Shown: piece after piece, positions 1 to 7,093 of the stretch
Layout of the letters: every line of letters starts with the position of its first letter
Position numbering within the stretch: position 1 is the stretch's first letter
Assembly: GCA_001816475.1 (NCBI GenBank)
Contig: MHCC01000003.1
Location: forward strand, 1 to 33,214
Direction: 5' to 3'
Length of the DNA stretch: 33,214 nt
Source of the DNA: Candidatus Blackburnbacteria bacterium RIFCSPLOWO2_01_FULL_40_20
GTDB taxonomy: Bacteria > Patescibacteriota > Microgenomatia > UBA8517 > UBA10165
Notes under the pieces: model-generated
The model's database searches: none
What the model saw: only the letters and a program-made list of their open reading frames with translations
What the model was told of the DNA's origin: nothing
Program-made: the position numbers and the translations under genes

Positions 1-47
1 GTTTGGAGTATAATCCATTCTCTAATACCACAAAACTCTACTGGTAC

Positions 48-76
48 TTGACTTCCATGTGCTAATTATCTAGTAT
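48..76 (+). promoter_or_regulatory. Promoter of greA (-35/-10)
   Basis: TTGACT at 48-53 and TAGTAT at 71-76 are separated by exactly 17 bases, a good sigma-70-type promoter. Transcription would start near 83, giving greA a leader of about 60 bases that contains the hairpin at 106-134. A second TATAAT lies at 9-14 with no clear -35. Confidence 0.65.
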
Positions 77-105
77 CAGCAAGGACATACATTTTATCTA
101 GGATT

Positions 106-134
106 AACAACCTTTCGCGGGTTGTTTTTGTTTT
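106..134 (+). terminator. Intrinsic terminator inside the greA leader
   Basis: AACAACC (106-112) pairs with GGTTGTT (120-126) around a 7-base loop, followed by the T-rich run TTTGTTTT (127-134). It lies between the greA promoter and start codon, so it should end a share of transcripts as a roughly 50-base RNA and let the rest enter greA. It could instead terminate a gene left of the window, but the promoter at 48-76 lies upstream of it. Confidence 0.6.
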
Positions 135-142
135 AAAGGAAA

Positions 143-619
143 ATGCTAAAAATCAACTATAATCAAAGAAAAAGGTTAACCCTGGAGGGCTTCGAGCAGC
201 TTAAAAAGGAGCTGGAGGAATTAAAAAACAAACGTCCAGGAATTGTGGACAGGCTTGCCAATGCTCGCTCGATGGGTGATTTATCTGAAAACAATGACTA
301 CCACAACGCTCTAGAAGCTTTGGAGTTTTTGGATAACAGAATTTCTGAGCTTGAGGAGGTTATAAAGACTGCTGAGGTTGTAAAGCAATCTTCAAGTAAT
401 AGTTCTGAGGTATCTTTAGGATCAAAAGTTAAAGTAGGTATTAACGGCAGGCAACATGTTTTCCATATTGTTGGAGAATGGGAGGCAGATCCTCAAGAAA
501 AGAAGATTTCTCACGAATCACCGTTGGGACGCGCGTTAGTTGGCAGAAAGGTTGGTCAAGAAGTTGAAGTTGAAGCTCCCGCAGGCAAGGTTGTTTACAA
601 GATCATTTCCATAGAATAA
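143..619 (+). CDS. greA: Transcription elongation factor GreA
   Basis: GreA rescues backtracked RNA polymerase by stimulating cleavage of the 3' end of the nascent RNA. The 158-residue length is normal. The N-terminal half (about residues 12-80) is the antiparallel coiled coil, with the acidic tip motif GDLSENNDYHNA that carries the Asp and Glu placed in the polymerase secondary channel. The C-terminal half (about 85-158) is the FKBP-like domain, with the typical SPLGRALVGRKVG segment. AAAGGA lies only 2 bases before this ATG, closer than usual, but the distance from this Met to the LTxEG motif fits the family. The leader terminator at 106-134 suggests control by premature termination. Confidence 0.95.
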   Translation: MLKINYNQRKRLTLEGFEQLKKELEELKNKRPGIVDRLANARSMGDLSENNDYHNALEALEFLDNRISELEEVIKTAEVVKQSSSNSSEVSLGSKVKVGINGRQHVFHIVGEWEADPQEKKISHESPLGRALVGRKVGQEVEVEAPAGKVVYKIISIE

Positions 620-648
620 TTCTTCTGGCACTCAAGCACGATTCCTGT

Positions 649-654
649 TAGAAT
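649..654 (+). promoter_or_regulatory. -10 box of lysS
   Basis: TAGAAT ends 9 bases before the lysS ATG, with no Shine-Dalgarno sequence between. CTGGCA at 626-631 is a weak -35 at 17-base spacing. The transcript would have a leader of only a few bases. Confidence 0.45.
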
Positions 655-663
655 TACTTCTAT

Positions 664-2247
664 ATGTTTTGGGCCGATAAAATAGCCAAAGAGATTATTC
701 AATCTGGGAAGTATCAACCCTATAGAGTTGATGATATGTTTACGCCTTCTGGGTTTGCTCATGTCGGATCGCTGCGTGGTCCGCTTGTGCACGACCTAAT
801 TACTAAAGCAATAAGGGACGCAGGTGAAAAACCTTTATATACATTTGTAATAAATGACTTTGACCCAATCGATGGTTTGCCTCAAGAACTACAAGAAAAA
901 TTTGAACAATATTTAGGTTTTCCTCTTTGCAATGCTCCATCACCTAATGGAAAGTTGGAGAGCTTTGCTGAGTTCTTTGCAAATGATTTTAAGAAAGTAT
1001 TGACTGACCTTGGGATGGAAGCAAAGTTTTTATCTTCATGGGATATGTATCACGAAGGGAAGTTTAATGAGGTGATTAAAGAAGCTTTGGATGGTACGGA
1101 CAAAATCAAAGCAATCTATAAGCGAGTAAGTGGTAGTAAAAAGGGAGACGAGAATTGGTATCCTTTCCAAGTTATTTGTCCAAACTGTGGAAAGCTCGGA
1201 ACGACACGAGTGGTTGGGTGGGATGGAAAAACCGTTGAATATGTTTGCGAACCAGAAATGGTAACTTGGGCTAAAGGTTGTGGCAATACAGGTAGAATAA
1301 GTCCCTTTGATGGAAATGGTAAACTTCTGTGGAAAGTTGATTGGCCTGCACACTGGAAGGTGTTGGGAATAACTATTGAAGGGGCAGGAAAAGATCATTC
1401 AACAGCTGGAGGTTCAAGGGACATTGCACGAGAGATTTGCAAGGAAGTCACAAACTACCCGGAACCTTACAATTTGCCATATGAGTTTTTTCTTTATGGA
1501 GGTAAAAAAATGTCGTCTTCCAAAGGCTTGGGTTTGAAGGCTCGAGATTTGATAAGCGTGCTTCCCCCGAACGTTGGCAGGTTTCTATTTTCAAAAACCG
1601 ACTATCGAGAAGCAATTGAGTTTGATCCTTCAGGGACTCTTGCAATTTCAAGCTTGTTTGACGAATATGATCGATCTTGGAATGCTTACGTCGAAGGATC
1701 TGACGAGACTTTATCGCGAACTTTTGAGTTTTCTCAAACAGGTGTGTTGCCTCCAAAAGAAAAAACTTTTATATCACGGTTTCGTGATGTTGTTAATTAC
1801 ATCCAACTTCCAAACATTGTTTTAGTAGACAAATTTAATGAACTAAAAGGCGAACTGCTTACTTCTTTTGAAAAGGAAATATTGGAAGAGAGGGAAAGAT
1901 ATGCACGTGTGTGGCTAAAAAATTATGCGCCCGAAGAGGTAAGTTTCCAAATGGCTCAAACACTACCTGACGTTGCAAAACATCTAACCGATTTACAAAA
2001 AAACTATCTCGTTCGAGTCGCTGAATTAATAAGAGAAGAAAATACTGCTGACGAATTGCAAATAAAATTATACAATTTGTCTAAAGAGTTGGAACTCGGA
2101 GCAAAGGAGGCATTTTCTGCAATTTATATAGCATTTACGGGACGCGAGTCAGGTCCAAAGGCAGCCTGGTTTTTGCTTCAATATCCCAAAGATGTGGTTG
2201 TCAAAAGATTGATGGAAGCAGCTGAGAGTAAGGAGGAAGTATTATGA
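664..2247 (+). CDS. lysS: Class I lysyl-tRNA synthetase
   Basis: Charges tRNA-Lys. This is the class I, Rossmann-fold enzyme typical of archaea, spirochaetes and some other bacteria, unrelated to the class II enzyme of E. coli. The HIGH-type motif appears as HVGS (residues 33-36) and the second signature as KMSSSKG (282-288). Between them CPNC (172-175) with C195 and C206 can form the zinc site of this family. The segment after KMSSSKG (PPNVGRFLFSKTDYREAIEFDP, here about 301-322) and the alpha-helical C-terminal region match class I LysRS. The length of 527 is normal. It overlaps the next gene by 4 bases (ATGA), so the HD protein is probably translationally coupled. Confidence 0.93.
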   Translation: MFWADKIAKEIIQSGKYQPYRVDDMFTPSGFAHVGSLRGPLVHDLITKAIRDAGEKPLYTFVINDFDPIDGLPQELQEKFEQYLGFPLCNAPSPNGKLESFAEFFANDFKKVLTDLGMEAKFLSSWDMYHEGKFNEVIKEALDGTDKIKAIYKRVSGSKKGDENWYPFQVICPNCGKLGTTRVVGWDGKTVEYVCEPEMVTWAKGCGNTGRISPFDGNGKLLWKVDWPAHWKVLGITIEGAGKDHSTAGGSRDIAREICKEVTNYPEPYNLPYEFFLYGGKKMSSSKGLGLKARDLISVLPPNVGRFLFSKTDYREAIEFDPSGTLAISSLFDEYDRSWNAYVEGSDETLSRTFEFSQTGVLPPKEKTFISRFRDVVNYIQLPNIVLVDKFNELKGELLTSFEKEILEERERYARVWLKNYAPEEVSFQMAQTLPDVAKHLTDLQKNYLVRVAELIREENTADELQIKLYNLSKELELGAKEAFSAIYIAFTGRESGPKAAWFLLQYPKDVVVKRLMEAAESKEEVL

Positions 2248-2843
2248 CACGAGACGAGGCTCTAAAATTGTTACACGAACATATGCAGTCTCCAAATCTT
2301 CGCAAGCATTGTTATGCAACAGAAGCTGTAATGAGGGCTTTGGCCAAACGTTTAGGTGGTGACCCAGAAACCTGGGGAATTGCTGGATTGGTGCATGACG
2401 CGGATTACGAAGAGTTCAAGGACAAACCCCAAGAACATACAAAAATGGCTGCAAAATGGTTACAGGAAGCGGGTGTGAGTGAGGAAATTATAAATGCAAT
2501 ATTAGCCCACGGTTGGGGATATATTGAGGGTAATCCTGAGCCGAAAACCAAAATGGAATGGGCTTTATATTGTTGTGATGAGTTGACGGGATTTATTGTT
2601 GCAGTTGCGCTGGTGCGCCCCGACCCCCCTTCGCCTTTGGCTTCGGAGGGGCAAGGAAAAAGCAAGTTGCAAATGGTTACAGTAAAAGCTGTTATGAAAA
2701 AGTGGGGTGAAAAAAGTTTTGCTGCTGGTGTGACCCGTGGACAAATTGAAGAATGTGATACTCGCCTGGGAATTCCTTTGCCGGAATTTATTGCAGTTGC
2801 ACTTGGGGCGATGCAAGAAAGGTCAGATGATTTAGGCTTGTAG
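2244..2843 (+). CDS. HD-domain metal-dependent phosphohydrolase
   Basis: HD-superfamily proteins hydrolyse phosphate esters (often nucleotides) using a metal held by His and Asp. The expected ligands are visible: H22 (KHCYA), H51-D52 (LVHDADYEE), H89 (AHGWGY) and D112 (CCDELTG). The rest (ALVRP, then MKKWGEKSFAAGV) matches a widespread bacterial family of about 185 residues annotated only as HD-domain protein; the substrate is unknown. Residues 127-138 (DPPSPLASEGQG) interrupt a conserved loop and are encoded by a GC-rich palindrome (2622-2657), probably an in-frame inserted element. Start overlaps lysS by 4 bases. Confidence 0.85.
   Translation: MTRDEALKLLHEHMQSPNLRKHCYATEAVMRALAKRLGGDPETWGIAGLVHDADYEEFKDKPQEHTKMAAKWLQEAGVSEEIINAILAHGWGYIEGNPEPKTKMEWALYCCDELTGFIVAVALVRPDPPSPLASEGQGKSKLQMVTVKAVMKKWGEKSFAAGVTRGQIEECDTRLGIPLPEFIAVALGAMQERSDDLGL
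2622..2657 (+). repeat. In-frame palindromic insertion in the HD hydrolase gene
   Basis: CCCCTTCG (2626-2633) can pair with CGGAGGGG (2644-2651), with one G-T wobble, around a CC-TTT-GG inner hairpin. The block is much richer in GC than the surrounding gene and adds about 12 residues after VRP (residue 126) without breaking the frame. The sequence resembles the palindrome in tgt (24665-24690): both have CCCCCTYCGCY on the left and GCTTCGG then GGG on the right. Confidence 0.6.
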
Positions 2844-2850
2844 GCTTTGC

Positions 2851-2914
2851 CATCCAGGACCTGATCCGGGATCTATATGAATTTTATAGATTCCGGCATC
2901 CGCCGGAATGACAG
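2851..2914. repeat. REP-like intergenic palindromic repeat
   Basis: CCGGGATCTATA (2866-2877) pairs with TATAGATTCCGG (2885-2896) with one G-T pair around a 7-base loop, followed by a smaller palindrome CCGGCATCCGCCGG. The right half, ending GGAATGACAG, resembles a repeat I know from many bacterial genomes whose translation reads DSGIRRND. It lies between the HD gene and the M16 peptidase and supplies a false upstream ATG for the latter. Confidence 0.65.
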
Positions 2915-2927
2915 TAGAAAAAGGTAT

Positions 2928-4244
2928 ATGTCTCCAAAAAGAAAATTTTCTCACTTTAATTTAGATAATGGAATTGAAGTTGTTGTATATCCGATTAAGG
3001 AGGTAGAAGCTGTTTCTATTCAAGTAGCGATGTTGGCGGGGAGTTCTAGCGAGGACGAAGATAAAGTTGGAACACTCCATTTTTTAGAACACCTTCTTTT
3101 TCAAGGCAGTAAAAAATATCCGACTCAAATGGATGTTGCGCTAAATTTTGAGGAAATAGGTGCCTCACACGACGCATCGGTTAGTGCGCTTGATACAAAG
3201 TTTTGGTTTTTTGCTCCAGACTCAAAAGTAAAAGAAGCACTCGAAAATGCATATGAGATGATCTCGAATCCTATATTTCCCGACCGTGCTATTGAAAACA
3301 GTAGGCAAGTAATATTGACAGAACAACAAGATTTTTGGGATATTCCTGAAAATCAATTTAGGAACGGGTATATAAAAGCAAGATGGGGAGAAAAACATCC
3401 TTACACTCGTGTTGGGTTTGGAGAAAAAAATGTAGTTGCTGCCCTTGATAAAGAAAAAATTTGGGAAACTTACAACAGATATTTTATCCCACCCAATTTT
3501 AAAATCGCAATCGCTGGAAATATAGACGAGGAGATGGCCCAAAATTTACTAAATAATACGTTTGGGTCTTGGAAAAAGGATGGAAAAGTAATTAAAGATA
3601 ATGACTTAAGATTAGAAAAAATCAATCCTACTTATTATATTTTTAATCAGCCTCGCAAGCAGGTAAATATTGGTATTTCGTTTAGTATGAAAGGGCAAAA
3701 AGATTACGACATAAAGAAACTCCTGTCTTTAGGCGTTTTAAGTTTCTTGGTTGGGGGAGGATTTACATCAGTTCTTTATCAACGTTTGAGAGAGGAATTG
3801 GGACTGGTTTACTCTATTTGGACGGTTCGCTCGATTTGGCCATATGTTGGAAGTTTTGACGTTGTGGGTAAAACGAGTACAGAAAATTTAAAAGTAAGCA
3901 TGGATGAAATATTTAATACGCTGGACGGTATAAAGAAAAATGGATTTAAAGAAAGTGATTTCAGGCGGGCAATCAATTATTTAAACATGAACTCCAAGAT
4001 GCATTTTTCGGATCCTAGAAAAATTGCTGATTATTTCTTGGGACTTATGCTTGACGAGCTTGAGATGTACGTTCCCGAAGATTACATAAGGATTGCAAAT
4101 TCGATAAAGATTAGTGAGATTAACGAATTGGCTCAAGAAGTTTTTGATTTCAAGAGTATGGGCATGGGACTTATGGGTGACGAGAAATTAATTTTGGAGT
4201 CTGGAGTTAAAAATATTTACGGGCAATTAACCTCAATTCAATAA
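2928..4244 (+). CDS. M16 (pitrilysin/insulinase family) zinc peptidase
   Basis: M16 proteins are two-lobed zinc peptidases; bacterial members degrade peptides or process proteins. The inverted zinc motif HFLEH (HxxEH) is present about 50 residues in. The downstream helix with NAYEMISNPIF followed by NSRQVILTEQ contains the third ligand region, and the C-terminal lobe carries the usual YQRLREELGLVYS segment. I start at ATG 2928 (439 residues). The frame is open to an ATG at 2877, but that adds 17 residues encoded by the REP-like repeat (NFIDSGIRRND), so it is unlikely to be native. Many genomes carry M16 genes in pairs; here there is one, complete with both lobes. Confidence 0.88.
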   Translation: MSPKRKFSHFNLDNGIEVVVYPIKEVEAVSIQVAMLAGSSSEDEDKVGTLHFLEHLLFQGSKKYPTQMDVALNFEEIGASHDASVSALDTKFWFFAPDSKVKEALENAYEMISNPIFPDRAIENSRQVILTEQQDFWDIPENQFRNGYIKARWGEKHPYTRVGFGEKNVVAALDKEKIWETYNRYFIPPNFKIAIAGNIDEEMAQNLLNNTFGSWKKDGKVIKDNDLRLEKINPTYYIFNQPRKQVNIGISFSMKGQKDYDIKKLLSLGVLSFLVGGGFTSVLYQRLREELGLVYSIWTVRSIWPYVGSFDVVGKTSTENLKVSMDEIFNTLDGIKKNGFKESDFRRAINYLNMNSKMHFSDPRKIADYFLGLMLDELEMYVPEDYIRIANSIKISEINELAQEVFDFKSMGMGLMGDEKLILESGVKNIYGQLTSIQ

Positions 4245-4247
4245 TTT

Positions 4248-4256
4248 TGGTATAAT
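4248..4256 (+). promoter_or_regulatory. Extended -10 promoter of serS
   Basis: TGGTATAAT is a consensus -10 with the TGN extension and no clear -35. The start would be near 4263. The leader of about 40 bases can fold weakly: GTAGT (around 4260) with ACTAC, and AAGCA with TGCTT, before the ATG at 4303. Confidence 0.5.
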
Positions 4257-4302
4257 TGCGTAGTGCACGAAGCATATTACAAGCTTTGCTTATACTACGT
4301 CT

Positions 4303-5565
4303 ATGGTTGATATTCAGCTTATAAGAACAGATTCGGAAAAGGTTAAGATTGGTGTCCAAAAAAAGGGCTACGACGTGGGTATTGTTGATAAGGTTTTGGA
4401 ACTGGACGAAAAGAGGCTAGAGCTATTAAAAAAGGTTGAAGATTTAAGAAAAGAGCGAAATGAGCTTGGAGAGTTAGGTGCACAACGCACAAAAGAAGAT
4501 GAAGAAAGAGGAAAGAAGATTAAGGAAGAATTAAAATCTCTCGAGACCGAGATGGAAAGCGCAACCTCAGAGTTTAACCAAGTTCTTCAAGGTATTCCCA
4601 GTCTTCCATTTGATGATGTTCCGGAAGGAAAAAGCGAAAGTGAAAATAAGGTTTTAAGAACTGTGGGCGAGCCGACGAAATTTGATTTTGAACCATTAGA
4701 CCACGTTGAACTGGCAAAAAAGTTGGACATTATAGATTTTGAAGCTGGAGCAAAAGTAGCAGGGTCCGGTTTTTACTATTTAAAAAATGATGCGGTGTTG
4801 CTTGAGTTGGCCTTGGTTCAATACGGACTAAACTTTTTAGCAAAAAAGGGTTTTACTCCGACAATTACGCCTGACTTGGCAAAAGAAAAGTATTACTTGG
4901 GAACAGGCTATTTACCTCGAGGGCCTGAGGCACAAATTTACAAAGCTGAAGGGCTGGACTTGGGGCTAATCGCAACGGCCGAAGTTACTTTGGCAGGACT
5001 TCACGCCGACGAAACATTAAATGAAAAAGAATTACCTAAAAAATATGGTGGTTATTCCCATTGCTTTCGAATGGAGTCGGGGTCTTACGGTAAGTACTCA
5101 AAAGGACTTTATCGGGTTCATCAATTTACAAAAGTTGAGATGTTTGTCTACAGCAAGCCTGAGGGGTCGCAAGAGATGCATCAAGAATTATTAGGTCTTG
5201 AAGAAGAATTTTGGGAAAGTTTAGGAATTCCGTATCGTGTTGTTGAGATGTGTACTGGAGATTTAGGCGCGCAAGCGGCAAGAAAATACGACCTTGAAGC
5301 TTGGATGCCAGGGCGGGGTGATTGGGGCGAGGTGATCTCAGCTTCAAATACAACAGATTACCAAGCAAGAAATTTGAATATCAAGTTTAAGAGAGGAGGC
5401 AGAACAGAATTTGTCCATACATTAAACGGTACGCTTGTTGCAACCTCGCGTGGGATGATAGCTATCTTGGAAAATTACCAGCAAAAAGATGGAACTGTTA
5501 AGGTTCCTGAGATACTAGTTTCTTATGTGGGAAAAGATAAAATTGGAGGTGAAAGTACAAAATGA
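4303..5565 (+). CDS. serS: Seryl-tRNA synthetase
   Basis: Charges tRNA-Ser (and tRNA-Sec where present). The N-terminal about 110 residues form the long antiparallel coiled coil that grips the tRNA variable arm (rich in E, K and L, e.g. KKVEDLRKERNELGELGAQ). The class II core follows: TAEVTLAGLHADE, motif 2 around CFRMESGSYGKYSKGLYRVHQF, and motif 3 around TLNGTLVATSRGMIAILENYQ. The length of 420 is normal. It overlaps the small downstream gene by 4 bases (ATGA) and stops with TGA, which shows that UGA is a stop codon here. Confidence 0.95.
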   Translation: MVDIQLIRTDSEKVKIGVQKKGYDVGIVDKVLELDEKRLELLKKVEDLRKERNELGELGAQRTKEDEERGKKIKEELKSLETEMESATSEFNQVLQGIPSLPFDDVPEGKSESENKVLRTVGEPTKFDFEPLDHVELAKKLDIIDFEAGAKVAGSGFYYLKNDAVLLELALVQYGLNFLAKKGFTPTITPDLAKEKYYLGTGYLPRGPEAQIYKAEGLDLGLIATAEVTLAGLHADETLNEKELPKKYGGYSHCFRMESGSYGKYSKGLYRVHQFTKVEMFVYSKPEGSQEMHQELLGLEEEFWESLGIPYRVVEMCTGDLGAQAARKYDLEAWMPGRGDWGEVISASNTTDYQARNLNIKFKRGGRTEFVHTLNGTLVATSRGMIAILENYQQKDGTVKVPEILVSYVGKDKIGGESTK

Positions 5566-5786
5566 TCAAGAAAATATTTTATTTGATTATAGCTTTGTTC
5601 GCTCTGTTCGTGGCCTGGATGAATTTAACACCAGGGCATTTTCAAGAAGGATGTTGCGGGATCAGTTATTCAACCGAAGAAGGGTGCAGAGTCCAAAATG
5701 TTATTTATTGCACGCCCCAAACTGGTTTAGGTAAACCGATGAACCAACTTGCGCTTAAACTGGCAATACTTGATTTTAATAGATGA
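5562..5786 (+). CDS. Small membrane-anchored Cys-rich protein, unknown
   Basis: A 74-residue protein with a lysine start (MIKK) followed by one hydrophobic helix (about residues 5-20, IFYLIIALFALFVAWM), then a short outside segment with four cysteines (CC at about 31-32, then two more before residue 51), consistent with disulfides. It matches no family I recognise. The ATGA overlap with serS implies coupled translation. A different frame starting at 5525 is also open but lacks the membrane pattern, so this frame is preferred. Confidence 0.55.
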   Translation: MIKKIFYLIIALFALFVAWMNLTPGHFQEGCCGISYSTEEGCRVQNVIYCTPQTGLGKPMNQLALKLAILDFNR

Positions 5787-5792
5787 TTATTT

Positions 5793-7019
5793 TCATTTTA
5801 AGTACCTTTTACCTTTTAATCTGTCGGGCAAATACTCGATTTGCTCTTTTTTCTCACCCTTTGGACTGTGGGAGTAGTCGTAGCCCTTGCCGTACCCAAT
5901 TTCTTTCATCAACTTTGTTGGTGCATTAAGTATGTGCATCGGAATTGGCAAATTCCCAAATTCATGAACATCTTTAGCGGCTTCGCCGTAAGCAATATAA
6001 AGGGCGTTTGATTTTGGGGCTTTTGCTAAATAGGCTACAACTTCTGCCAAAATTACATTGCATTCCGGCACTCCGATTTTGTTACATGCCTCAAAAGCTG
6101 AATTAGCCAAAATCAAAGCTTGGGGGTCGGCAAGTCCGATATCTTCAGCGGAAGCACGAATCAACCTCCGCGCAATATATAAAGGATCTTGTCCGGCCTC
6201 GAGCATCCGTGCCAAATAATACAAAGCTGCGTCAGGATCAGAGCCCCGAATTGATTTATGAAGTGCTGAAATCGTGTTGTAGTATTCTTCGCCTTTTAAA
6301 TCAAACGACAAATATCTTTTTTGCAATGTTTGTTCTGCAATTGTTGAGGATACTTGCTTATTATTGCTAATTTGAGCTGCTATCTCCAAAGTGTTCAAGA
6401 GGGATCGGGCGTCGCCATTTGACGCGACCAACAAAAAGGATAATGCGTCATCGTCAACTTTTACCCCAAGTTCTTTAATTGCTTTTTCTGCAATTGCTTG
6501 CAAGTTTTCCTCGGTCAATTGCTTTAAGACCAACACCCGAGTTCTGGAAAGTAGTGGTCCAATTACTTCAAATGAAGGGTTTTCAGTCGTTGCACCAATA
6601 AAGACTAAACTTCCTTTTTCAACATGCGGAAGAAGTTTATCTTGTTGGGCTTTGTTAAAACGGTGTATTTCGTCGATAAAAATAATTGGAGGTTTGGCTA
6701 TGGTCGGTGAAATTTCACCAAATCCTAGTTGGGACGAAGTTGCTGTGTTTTTGGGAATAACCTTTTCAATATCTTTAGTTGAGGCATTCACTGCTGAAAA
6801 CTCGAAAAACGGGCTGCTAAGTTTACTCGCAATAAGTCTTGCCAAAGTTGTTTTTCCGGTTCCCGGAGGTCCCCAAAAAATTAGTGAAGGGAAAACGCCG
6901 GTTTCTTTTGCGTTGTCTAAAAGTTTTCTGACGATTCCATCCTTGCCAACAATATGTTCTTGTCCAACAAACGCGGGAAAGTCTTTTGGCCTCAATTTTT
7001 CAGCAAGTGGAGTTTGCAC
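5793..7019 (-). CDS. rarA: Replication-associated recombination protein RarA (MgsA)
   Basis: RarA is a clamp-loader-like AAA+ ATPase that acts at stalled replication forks. Visible motifs are Walker A GPPGTGKTT (residues 50-58), Walker B IIFIDEIHRF (DEIH near 116-119), sensor 1 GATTENPSF, and the C-terminal tetramerisation region with the typical RRLIRASAEDIGLADPQAL and PKSNALYIAY segments. The length of 408 is normal. The start is GTG at 7019 with TAGAAT (7026-7031) only 6 bases upstream and no Shine-Dalgarno sequence, so the mRNA is probably leaderless. It is convergent with serS and divergent from the ABC transporter gene. Confidence 0.94.
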   Translation of the reverse strand: MQTPLAEKLRPKDFPAFVGQEHIVGKDGIVRKLLDNAKETGVFPSLIFWGPPGTGKTTLARLIASKLSSPFFEFSAVNASTKDIEKVIPKNTATSSQLGFGEISPTIAKPPIIFIDEIHRFNKAQQDKLLPHVEKGSLVFIGATTENPSFEVIGPLLSRTRVLVLKQLTEENLQAIAEKAIKELGVKVDDDALSFLLVASNGDARSLLNTLEIAAQISNNKQVSSTIAEQTLQKRYLSFDLKGEEYYNTISALHKSIRGSDPDAALYYLARMLEAGQDPLYIARRLIRASAEDIGLADPQALILANSAFEACNKIGVPECNVILAEVVAYLAKAPKSNALYIAYGEAAKDVHEFGNLPIPMHILNAPTKLMKEIGYGKGYDYSHSPKGEKKEQIEYLPDRLKGKRYLK

Positions 7020-7025
7020 ACATCT

Positions 7026-7031
7026 ATTCTA
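7026..7031 (-). promoter_or_regulatory. -10 box of rarA, leaderless arrangement
   Basis: Read on the minus strand this is TAGAAT preceded by GTG. Six bases separate it from the GTG start codon of rarA, so transcription should begin at or next to the start codon. No convincing -35 box is seen. Confidence 0.5.
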
Positions 7032-7081
7032 CACCGAAAAAAGACCGAAAGAAAGACTTTACTTTACGGTTGGGGTTGGTC

Positions 7082-7087
7082 TATCAT
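7082..7087 (+). promoter_or_regulatory. -10 box of the ABC transporter gene, leaderless arrangement
   Basis: TATCAT ends 6 bases before the GTG at 7094. TTTACT at 7058-7063 may be the -35, at about 18 bases. This box lies 50 bases from the divergent rarA -10 box, so both promoters share a short intergenic region. Confidence 0.5.
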
Positions 7088-7093
7088 AACAGG

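Noticed and set aside
5525-5734. 69-residue ORF overlapping the end of serS
   Set aside because: It overlaps serS by 41 bases and lacks the clear membrane-anchor pattern of the frame starting at 5562.
6391-7089. Long plus-strand ORF opposite rarA
   Set aside because: It is the antisense of strongly conserved rarA motifs and shows no protein family features.
6986-7093. Longer N-terminus of the ABC exporter
   Set aside because: The 36 extra residues overlap rarA antisense and both divergent promoters; GTG 7094 directly behind a -10 box is a better start.
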